6,170 nt of DNA from Pseudomonadota bacterium (lineage in GTDB: Bacteria > Pseudomonadota > Gammaproteobacteria > Enterobacterales > Succinivibrionaceae), in assembly GCA_023460615.1 (NCBI GenBank), contig JAEWPL010000227.1, positions 1-6,170 on the forward strand, read 5' to 3'. Under the pieces are notes generated by a model that did no database searches, had not been told where the DNA came from, and saw only the letters and a list, made by a program, of their open reading frames with translations. The position numbers and the translations under genes are program-made. Position 1 is the first letter of the stretch. Every line of letters begins with the position of its first letter. This document shows positions 1 to 5,675 of the stretch, in pieces.

Positions 1-824
1 GTCATGATGGACGTGGGGCACAATGGTGTGGGGTTCATCACCTATTATTTAATACCCCTTTTGTCATTTCACGACGTGTACCTAAAGCTGTTAGAAACAG
101 CTTAGTTAACAGATATATCTATTCAAAGGTTGCAAAGTTAGTTCCTATCTCAAATTGCATCAGCAGAGCATTAGTTGAAAGTATAGGTAAGGCTGTAGAC
201 ATAAAAAGTAAATCTACAACTATTTATGATGCCTTTGAAACAGTAGAAGTAAATAGCAACAACGTGCAGAAAATTAAAGCTCAATACCAAGGTAAGACGA
301 TTATTGGTCATATTGGTGCTTATGTTGATAGACATAAAGGTCAAAGTGTTTTAATTGAAGCTAGTAAAAAATTCTTAGAAAAACATCCAGATACCGTCTT
401 TCTATTTTTAGGTGCAGGTGATGATCTTGAGATGTTTAAAACACAAGCTAATGATGAAAGATTCCAATTCCTAGGCTTCAAAAAGAATGTTGTAGAATAC
501 ATTGAAGCTTTTGATCTCTTTGCTTTCCCTTCAAGAAACGAAGGTTTAGGCTCCACTTTATTAGATGTTATGGATCATAACATTCCTATTGTTGCTTCAA
601 ATGTAGATGGAATTCCTGAAATAGTAATCCATGAGAAAACAGGTTTATTGTTTGAAAATGGTAATGCTGACGACTTATACAATAAGTTAGAGCTAATATC
701 TCAAGATAAACAATTACAACAAACTTGTATCAATAATGCTAAAGCGCAGCTTGATAACTTTACAGCTGAGCATATGACTCAATCCTATAAAGCTATATAC
801 AAAGAAATTTTAAAAGAGAAGTAA
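1..824 (+). CDS. GT4-family (GT-B fold) glycosyltransferase, 5' end outside the window
   Basis: Transfers a sugar from a nucleotide-sugar donor to an acceptor, most likely in LPS, capsule or other surface-glycan synthesis in the cytoplasm; the actual substrates cannot be read. The frame is open from the first full codon at 3 to the TAA at 822-824 (273 residues visible), so the GTG at 264 is internal and not the start. Numbering from codon 3, residues 1-90 are the end of the acceptor domain: an HDGRG segment, then SRRV at 23-26, and a Ser residue in a PISNCIS stretch, as in other GT4 enzymes of this type. The donor domain follows: GHIGAYVDRHKGQ (102-114), then LGAGDD, FLGF and PSRNEGLGS. The usual E-x7-E motif is E180-x7-D188, a conservative change common in this subfamily. 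Family members are about 340-370 residues, so roughly 70-90 are missing. A probable terminator follows. Function class is secure, specificity unknown. Confidence 0.88.
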   Translation, partial: HDGRGAQWCGVHHLLFNTPFVISRRVPKAVRNSLVNRYIYSKVAKLVPISNCISRALVESIGKAVDIKSKSTTIYDAFETVEVNSNNVQKIKAQYQGKTIIGHIGAYVDRHKGQSVLIEASKKFLEKHPDTVFLFLGAGDDLEMFKTQANDERFQFLGFKKNVVEYIEAFDLFAFPSRNEGLGSTLLDVMDHNIPIVASNVDGIPEIVIHEKTGLLFENGNADDLYNKLELISQDKQLQQTCINNAKAQLDNFTAEHMTQSYKAIYKEILKEK

Positions 825-836
825 TCAATAGAATTG

Positions 837-866
837 TTAGAACAGCTTAAGGCAGTTCTAATTTTA
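837..866 (+). terminator. Probable intrinsic terminator of the glycosyltransferase gene
   Basis: Twelve bases after the stop, TTAGAAC (837-843) pairs perfectly with GTTCTAA (855-861). Inside the loop, GC (845-846) can also pair with GC (852-853). The stem is followed by TTTT (862-865). The short T-run and AT-rich stem make it moderate in strength. The next gene is convergent, so a terminator is expected here. Confidence 0.55.
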
Positions 867-869
867 AGT

Positions 870-893
870 TAAGCTTTGCTTTAGCAAAGCTTA
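870..893. terminator. 10-bp perfect hairpin between convergent genes, possible terminator
   Basis: TAAGCTTTGC (870-879) and GCAAAGCTTA (884-893) form a perfect 10-bp stem with a TTTA loop, 14 bases past the stop of the minus-strand EAL gene. Neither side has a clean T-run (minus strand continues ACTTAAAAT), so it is either a weak or bidirectional terminator, or a 3'-end protecting stem for the EAL transcript. Confidence 0.45.
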
Positions 894-906
894 CAAAGTA
901 AAGAAA

Positions 907-3186
907 CTAAATTACCTTAGCATAATAATCATCACAGCTTATTGGTTTGCTGTAATAGTAACCTTGGATCTCATCACAACCTAATTCTTTTAGAATATCG
1001 TTTTGGATCTTCTGCTCAACACCTTCAGCGGTAGTTTGAATACCAAGTTTCTTACACATAGTGATTAAGACACTTAAGATGGTGGTTAATTTATAGTTAT
1101 CTTTATTTCCAAGATTATCAATTAACTTCTTATCAAATTTAACTTCATTAACTGACAAATCAGCTAGAGTATAGATGTTAGCATGAGCAGTACCAAAATC
1201 GTCAATGGAGATCTTAAAGCCTTCAGCTTGTAAGAATTTAGTTACCGCAACTAATTCTTGATGTCTTTGAGTGCTAGTATGCTCTGATACTTCAAGTGGA
1301 ATTAAATCATAACTTAAATGATAATGATCCATGATCTGCTTTAGCTTTGAGCTAAACTCAGGACGCACGATAGTGTGTCTTGAGAAGTTGCAAGATACAG
1401 GTAAGATTTTCTTGCCTTGATCAAGCTGCTGACGCATCTTTTTACAAATTGCATCGAACACATGATAATCAATTAAGTGGGTATAGTGAGCTGATTCAAG
1501 TGCTGGGATAAAATCGTCAGGTGGAACTGTAGCTCCATTGATCACTAATCTTACTAAAGCCTCAGCTCCTGCAATTTGAGCTTGTTCACCTTGTATTGCA
1601 TATTTTGGTTGATAAAGAATTCTAAAAGCACCATTATCAACTAATTCTTTAATTCTGTCAGGCTCAATGATATTAAGTAGAGAATCATTCTGTGAACGAT
1701 AGCGAGGATCTTCAACCTTGATTTCGGCACTACCTAAGTTTCTATAGAACTTCTTTTTCTCTGCATACATATCTGTTTCAGCATTATTGATTGCTTTTTG
1801 GATATTGATACCAAACTTAGTCCAATAAGAGCCTACTGAAACACTAAAGCCTTTATCTGAAGACATGAAGGCTTTAATCATGTCTGATAACATCAAGAAA
1901 TCGTGCTCTTTGATGTTGGTAATAAGACCTAAGAACTCATCACCACCAATTCTGTAAATGTAAGGGCTATTGTGTAATAGCTGCTTTAATAGAGAAGCTG
2001 TCTTTAAAAGAATGGTGTCACCATTCTTTAATCCAAGATTTGAGTTAATCTGCTTTAAGCCATTTACATTTAAAAAGATGATACCAATGTCTGAGTTTAC
2101 AGAAAGGATATTTACATCATTTAAAAGTGACTGACGATTCTTTAAATTAGTTAAAGTATCCTGATTTGAGATCATAGTAAGTTCACTGTGCATCTTACGG
2201 TGAGATAGGGCACTTGAGAACAGATTACCTAAGATCTGCAAAGAGCTTTGATATTTTGACAATCTATCAAGATTTGGATTGTACAAGAAGATACAACCTA
2301 TAAAGATATCGTCATTAAACAAAGGTAGTGAGAATAACTTATGTTTATCGTCAGTATCATAAATGCAAGGAAGCATTTGAGTGATGGATTTATCAAGCAG
2401 CTGCTCAGAGATCTCCTCAAAGGTTGCTACCATTCTAAACTTTGGGTTAGCCCAAAGTTGGGAACGCCTAAAGTTAGAGGCTTGGCTTTTTGGAGTAGCA
2501 TCAGTTACATCTTCTTCTAAATCTAAAAATGAATGCTTGTGCTCATCTTTCTTGTATTCATAAAGAGCACAGAAACTTGCATCTGTATCTAAACCAAAAC
2601 ACTCAAGATAACGATAAACTTGAATATCAGGATTCTTAATGTTTTGAATATAAATTCTTGTATAAGGTTCAATGATTTCATCAATATTAAATACAGGTTT
2701 TCCTGTAAGTCTATCCTGATATAGTTCATTATTCTTTTGAATAGCAATATTGATGTTATAGGTGCAATCATACAAATTTATTGTACGAGATTTAATGGTG
2801 TACTGATCTTTTAATTTTGTTTCTACTAAACTTGTAACATAGAAACTTTTATCAATAGCATGATTTGCATTACATTCAGCACACTGTTTATTGCAGCCTT
2901 TAATTAAAGAATGGCAGGTACCTACAAAGGCTCCTGTAAGGCCTAACGCATCACTTAAAGGCTTATTTAAATAAACGATGTTTTTAGAAATAGAATCTGT
3001 AATAAAGACATATTCTTGGATATTATCAAGCAAAATATCAGCAATTTCGCTGATATCAAAAGAGCTAGAGGAGTTGTAGACAATTTCATCTAAATTGTCA
3101 AAATCAACATTTGATTGGATTTCACCATCTATAAACGATTCAGATAGTACATCTGCTGTAGTCGATTCATTTATAGTATTCTTCAT
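907..3186 (-). CDS. PAS/GAF-like GGDEF-EAL protein, probable c-di-GMP phosphodiesterase
   Basis: Predicted soluble, cytoplasmic signalling enzyme of 759 residues with no signal peptide or membrane segment. Order: acidic N-terminus (1-44); PAS-like domain (about 45-150) with Cys91, 98, 102 and 105; GAF-like region (about 165-330); GGDEF domain (about 340-485); EAL domain (about 505-755). The GGDEF motif (414-418) is intact, as are guanine-contact positions N381 and D390, but the first metal-binding Asp is Asn373 and no RxxD I-site precedes the motif. The EAL domain keeps all expected residues: QPK (525-527), E542-A-L-V-R546, N600, E632, E635, D662-D663, K683, E721, E724 and Q741. It should therefore hydrolyse c-di-GMP to pGpG, with GGDEF perhaps acting as a GTP sensor. 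The ATG start has AAGG 3 and 13 bases upstream, neither well spaced. The gene is monocistronic in this window, convergent with the glycosyltransferase and divergent from the ANL gene. A perfect FNR-type site lies about 90 bases upstream. Domain calls for GGDEF and EAL are secure; the GAF call is tentative. Confidence 0.92.
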   Translation of the reverse strand: MKNTINESTTADVLSESFIDGEIQSNVDFDNLDEIVYNSSSSFDISEIADILLDNIQEYVFITDSISKNIVYLNKPLSDALGLTGAFVGTCHSLIKGCNKQCAECNANHAIDKSFYVTSLVETKLKDQYTIKSRTINLYDCTYNINIAIQKNNELYQDRLTGKPVFNIDEIIEPYTRIYIQNIKNPDIQVYRYLECFGLDTDASFCALYEYKKDEHKHSFLDLEEDVTDATPKSQASNFRRSQLWANPKFRMVATFEEISEQLLDKSITQMLPCIYDTDDKHKLFSLPLFNDDIFIGCIFLYNPNLDRLSKYQSSLQILGNLFSSALSHRKMHSELTMISNQDTLTNLKNRQSLLNDVNILSVNSDIGIIFLNVNGLKQINSNLGLKNGDTILLKTASLLKQLLHNSPYIYRIGGDEFLGLITNIKEHDFLMLSDMIKAFMSSDKGFSVSVGSYWTKFGINIQKAINNAETDMYAEKKKFYRNLGSAEIKVEDPRYRSQNDSLLNIIEPDRIKELVDNGAFRILYQPKYAIQGEQAQIAGAEALVRLVINGATVPPDDFIPALESAHYTHLIDYHVFDAICKKMRQQLDQGKKILPVSCNFSRHTIVRPEFSSKLKQIMDHYHLSYDLIPLEVSEHTSTQRHQELVAVTKFLQAEGFKISIDDFGTAHANIYTLADLSVNEVKFDKKLIDNLGNKDNYKLTTILSVLITMCKKLGIQTTAEGVEQKIQNDILKELGCDEIQGYYYSKPISCDDYYAKVI

Positions 3187-3273
3187 ATACCTTATCTAGC
3201 CTTATATGCTTTAAATCATTCAGTAAATTTGCTTTAACCAATATTTAAATACCCATAAATCAGTACAATTCTA

Positions 3274-3287
3274 TTGATAAAAATCAA
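3274..3287. promoter_or_regulatory. Perfect FNR/Anr-type binding site upstream of the EAL gene
   Basis: TTGAT (3274-3278), AAAA, ATCAA (3283-3287) matches the FNR consensus TTGAT-N4-ATCAA exactly. Its centre is about 94 bases upstream of the EAL gene's ATG. If it activates as a class II site (centre near -41.5), transcription of the EAL gene would start near 3239, with TATTTA on the minus strand (3251 to 3246) at the -10 position; that hexamer is a poor match, as is usual for activator-dependent promoters. It lies more than 500 bases from the ANL gene, so control of the EAL gene is more likely. Whether the host has FNR is inferred only. Confidence 0.55.
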
Positions 3288-3499
3288 ATTAAAATCAATA
3301 ATTTATAATTAAATATCAGTAAGTTAAGCAATTTAAGTTTAGCTTAATATTACCAATTTTAGTAGATCAAACTAGATAATTCTTTGATGTGAGCCCAATT
3401 TATTGTATGTATTACTAAAATTGCACTCATTTTGTGAAGAATACCAAAGGTTTTATTGCATTCTCTCAATAAATTTATACATGCTTATACAGTAAGTAA

Positions 3500-3545
3500 T
3501 ACTTTTAAAGACAAACCCTAAGAAGCAAAAAGAGTCTTTAAAGTA
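3500..3545. repeat. Imperfect 12-bp inverted repeat with 21-base loop
   Basis: TACTTTTAAAGAC (3500-3512) is the reverse complement of GTCTTTAAAGTA (3534-3545) apart from one extra T in the left arm. The loop is 3513-3533. Each arm is itself nearly palindromic around TTTAAA. It sits in the middle of the divergent spacer, away from any gene end. It could be an operator pair, a structured small RNA, or chance in AT-rich DNA. Confidence 0.5.
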
Positions 3546-3682
3546 CCTGCCGTTAAATTTCTTTTAGCTAATATTCTTTTAATTACCTCCAAAACTAACT
3601 TAACTTGAAACTTAAGGAAAACATCCAAGCAAAAAAAATATCACACCATAAACAATATTTCTCCTTTACACGCTCTAGTTTG

Positions 3683-3690
3683 TATAAAAT
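3683..3690 (+). promoter_or_regulatory. Weak candidate -10 element for the ANL gene
   Basis: TATAAAAT with TG directly before it resembles a -10 region, but no good -35 lies 16-18 bases upstream (TTTACA at 3665-3670 is only 12 bases away). Use of it would give a leader of about 120 bases before the GTG start. A TATTAT at 3749-3754 is an alternative, also without a good -35. Confidence 0.25.
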
Positions 3691-3806
3691 ACACCTATTG
3701 AAAGACTATCTCAGCACTCAAGTCTAAGATAGGCTTACTAACTCAGTTTATTATCAAATTTCAAGCAATTTAACTTTGCATTGCATAAAGTAAAAAAACT
3801 CAAATC

Positions 3807-3810
3807 GGAG
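3807..3810 (+). promoter_or_regulatory. Ribosome binding site that sets the ANL gene start
   Basis: GGAG lies 6 bases before the GTG at 3817, ideal spacing. The upstream in-frame TTG at 3781 has no purine-rich site ahead of it. Confidence 0.7.
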
Positions 3811-3816
3811 TCACAG

Positions 3817-5226
3817 GTGTTTAACTTTGATAAGAATAATGACAATATAGCTTTAATCACTGAAAATAGTACTTTAAGCTACCAAGACTTACAGAGGCTT
3901 TGTGATGAGTTTATCTCACAGATTAACAACCGTTGTCTTATTTTTATCTTATGCAAAAATTCTGTACCTTCAGTTACTGGATATGTTGCAGCAATTCAAA
4001 ACAGAGTAGTACCACTTCTTTTAGCTGCTGATTCTGACAAATCCTTAGTTTGTAATCTAATTTCTAAATATCATCCTGACTACTTATGGCTTCCAAAGAC
4101 TAGAGTTCAAGATTTTGAAGGGGAGACTATATACAGTTTAGATGACTATGTATTAGTAAAAACACAGTATGAAAAGGACTACACCTTATTTTCCGATCTA
4201 GCTTTATTGCTATCAACCTCAGGTACTACAGGATCTCCTAAACTTGTTCGATTAAGCTATAAGAACTTACTTTCAAATACCAAGTCTATTTGTGAGTATC
4301 TACTAATAAGTAGTGATAGCCGTGCTATCACTACTTTACCTATGAATTATTCTTTTGGTTTATCTATCCTTAATACTCATTTGCATAAACAAGGTAGCAT
4401 CATCTTAAATGAGCATACAGTGATACAACGTGAGTTTTGGTCTATGCTTGAAAAGTATGAAGCTACGACCTTTTCAGGTGTACCTTATACTTTTGAAATT
4501 CTCGACAAATTAAGATTCTATAAAAAAGAACTTCCTAAATTAAAAGTAATTACACAAGCAGGTGGCAAGCTATCTGCTACCTTACAAGAGAAGATGGCTG
4601 ATTACTGTTTTAAGCACCACATTAAATTCTTTGTAATGTATGGTCAATCAGAAGCCACTGCAAGAATGGGATATTTACCATATTACCTTGCAAAAGAAAA
4701 ACTCAACTATATTGGTTTTGCTATCCCGAATGGAAAGTTCTCACTTATAGATGATGAAGGTTTAATTATTACTACACCTAATACTAAAGGTGAGCTTGTA
4801 TATGAAGGTGATAATGTAAGCTTAGGTTATGCTACAGAAATTTACGATCTTGATAAAGAAGATGAGAACAAAGGAAAACTTAAAACTGGTGATATAGCCA
4901 TCTTTGATGAAGATCATTTATTTAAAATCATTGGTCGTAAAAGTAGATTCCTAAAAATCTATGGTAATAGAGTAGGTCTTGATGAAATACAGAGACTGTT
5001 ACAAGAGAAATTTATAACTTTAGATTGTGCCTGTGTAGGATCTGACGATCATCTAGTAGCATTTATTACCAATGAAACATTACTTCAAAACGTAAAGGAA
5101 TATCTTGCTGAAACTACCAAACTTAATCCAAAAGCATTTGAAGTACGCTATATAAAAGCATTGCCTAGAAATACCTCAGGCAAAATACAATATAAAGTTC
5201 TAAATGATCTTATAAAATCTGAGTAA
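3817..5226 (+). CDS. ANL-superfamily AMP-forming acyl/aminoacyl-activating ligase
   Basis: Adenylates a carboxylic acid with ATP and then passes it to CoA or a carrier-protein thiol; the acid is unknown. It is 469 residues from the GTG at 3817; the longer frame from TTG at 3781 (481 residues) lacks a ribosome site, and family homology begins at FNFDKNNDNIALI. Numbering from the GTG: P-loop STSGTTGSPK (133-142), QAGGKL (247-252), adenine-site MYGQSEAT (274-281), GELVYEGDNVSLGYA (325-339), TGD (357-359), hinge region GRKSRFLK (373-380), and the catalytic A10 lysine at 456 in SGKIQ. All core motifs are present, so it looks active and full length. The ARMGYLP and KIYGNRVGLDEI segments match a subfamily I associate with surface-polysaccharide and lipid modification clusters, where an acyl carrier protein usually sits nearby. 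No carrier, ketosynthase or transferase partner is seen here. No membrane segments. Superfamily certain, substrate and pathway unknown. Confidence 0.92.
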   Translation: MFNFDKNNDNIALITENSTLSYQDLQRLCDEFISQINNRCLIFILCKNSVPSVTGYVAAIQNRVVPLLLAADSDKSLVCNLISKYHPDYLWLPKTRVQDFEGETIYSLDDYVLVKTQYEKDYTLFSDLALLLSTSGTTGSPKLVRLSYKNLLSNTKSICEYLLISSDSRAITTLPMNYSFGLSILNTHLHKQGSIILNEHTVIQREFWSMLEKYEATTFSGVPYTFEILDKLRFYKKELPKLKVITQAGGKLSATLQEKMADYCFKHHIKFFVMYGQSEATARMGYLPYYLAKEKLNYIGFAIPNGKFSLIDDEGLIITTPNTKGELVYEGDNVSLGYATEIYDLDKEDENKGKLKTGDIAIFDEDHLFKIIGRKSRFLKIYGNRVGLDEIQRLLQEKFITLDCACVGSDDHLVAFITNETLLQNVKEYLAETTKLNPKAFEVRYIKALPRNTSGKIQYKVLNDLIKSE

Positions 5227-5228
5227 AT

Positions 5229-5267
5229 TTTTAAAGCCACTTAAAACAGCAAGTGTTTTCTTTAAAA
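5229..5267 (+). terminator. Probable terminator stem-loop after the ANL gene
   Basis: Starting just after the stop, TTTTAAAG (5229-5236) pairs with CTTTAAAA (5260-5267), and CACTT (5238-5242) pairs with AAGTG (5251-5255). The inner stem is followed by TTTTCTTT, which can act as the T-tail. It is AT-rich and interrupted, so strength is doubtful, but the position is right. Confidence 0.45.
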
Positions 5268-5307
5268 CCTAATCTAAATTACATCTGTTTTAGTTAATTG
5301 AGACTGA

Positions 5308-5321
5308 TAATATCGATATTA
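5308..5321. repeat. 14-bp perfect palindrome TAATATCGATATTA
   Basis: A perfect dyad with no spacer, in the spacer between the ANL and AlbA_2 genes. It could be an operator half-site pair, but it lies about 300 bases from the nearest promoter found, and palindromes of this kind also arise by chance in AT-rich DNA. Confidence 0.35.
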
Positions 5322-5502
5322 AGCAAAAATTCGTATCGCTAATAAAAAAATGGCAAAAATTTTGGAGTAGAGTAAACTTTACACCTTTCGAAAGTTAAAA
5401 ATGGTCTTAAAAATACTTTTATAAATCAAAGTGTTAAAACGCAAGTTACAACTTCGCATAATTTACATTATGTTATATTACATCTATACTACATTTAAAT
5501 TT

Positions 5503-5539
5503 TTAACTTACTTTTTAAGATTTATTTAAAGTAAGTTAA
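5503..5539. repeat. Perfect 12-bp inverted repeat, 13-base loop
   Basis: TTAACTTACTTT (5503-5514) and AAAGTAAGTTAA (5528-5539) are exact reverse complements separated by 13 bases. There is no T-run on either side, so it is not a standard terminator. It lies about 85 bases upstream of the -35 of the AlbA_2 gene. A cruciform or dimeric operator, or a remnant of a small mobile element, are possible readings. Confidence 0.55.
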
Positions 5540-5623
5540 TTACTACAAATCAATTTATCATCTTGATTTATAACGTTTTGATATATTTATACTTTCTTTT
5601 ACCATCTCAAATTTAATTTAATT

Positions 5624-5651
5624 TTTACAAAAAATTGAGTATACTTACAAT
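5624..5651 (+). promoter_or_regulatory. Sigma-70-type promoter of the AlbA_2 gene
   Basis: TTTACA (5624-5629) and TACAAT (5646-5651), each 5 of 6 to consensus, are separated by 16 bases. A/T tracts directly upstream (5609-5623) resemble an UP element. Transcription would begin around 5658, giving a leader of about 18 bases. Confidence 0.55.
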
Positions 5652-5665
5652 TAAAAATGCGCTTT

Positions 5666-5670
5666 GGTGG
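5666..5670 (+). promoter_or_regulatory. Ribosome binding site of the AlbA_2 gene
   Basis: GGTGG lies 5 bases before the ATG at 5676. It is a one-mismatch version of GGAGG and fixes this start; no better upstream in-frame start was seen. Confidence 0.55.
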
Positions 5671-5675
5671 TTGTT

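Larger units (their letters stand above)
3187..3816. other. Long divergent intergenic region, no gene found
   Basis: About 630 very AT-rich bases separate the divergent EAL and ANL genes. I found no open frame of gene size with a start and ribosome site on either strand. It holds the FNR-type box (3274-3287), a TTAAGC/GCTTAA 6-bp inverted repeat (3324-3329 and 3342-3347), the long imperfect inverted repeat at 3500-3545, and a -10-like TATAAAAT at 3683-3690. It is longer than two back-to-back promoters need, so an unannotated small RNA or a decayed gene is possible but not shown. Confidence 0.6.
5227..5675. other. AT-rich intergenic spacer with several palindromes
   Basis: About 450 bases with no supportable gene; only ATG-led frames of 6-7 codons were seen (for example at 5350 and 5401). 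It contains the terminator-like stem at 5229-5267, a palindrome at 5308-5321, CTTTCGAAAG at 5385-5394, the 12-bp inverted repeat at 5503-5539, AAATCAA/TTGATTT arms (5547-5553 and 5563-5569), and the promoter of the AlbA_2 gene near its right end. Its composition is visibly more AT-rich than the genes. Confidence 0.6.

Noticed and set aside
341..556. Minus-strand open frame of 71 codons inside the glycosyltransferase gene.
   Set aside because: It is antisense to conserved GT4 motifs and has no domain or ribosome site; a shadow frame.
2381..2771. Two 60-codon frames (plus 2381-2563, minus 2589-2771) inside the EAL gene.
   Set aside because: Both overlap the intact GGDEF-EAL coding frame and show no protein-like conservation; shadows.
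907..3186. Reading the GGDEF-EAL protein as an active diguanylate cyclase because of its intact GGDEF motif.
   Set aside because: The metal-binding Asp is replaced by Asn373 and the EAL site is complete, so hydrolysis is the better-supported activity.
3527..3597. Minus-strand GGAGG followed by a 21-codon open frame with no standard start (ATT only).
   Set aside because: No ATG, GTG or TTG at proper spacing, no recognisable protein, and a stop soon after; SD-like sequences occur by chance in such a spacer.
3702..3732. CTATCT (3706-3711) / AGATAG (3727-3732) with overlapping AGACT/AGTCT arms before the ANL gene, considered as a riboswitch or attenuator.
   Set aside because: Stems are only 5-6 bp and mutually exclusive by chance-level pairing; no known riboswitch core or terminator is present.
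5547..5569. ATCAA...TTGAT arms considered as a second FNR site.
   Set aside because: The half-sites are in the reverse order and the spacing is 9-11 bases, unlike the TTGAT-N4-ATCAA consensus.
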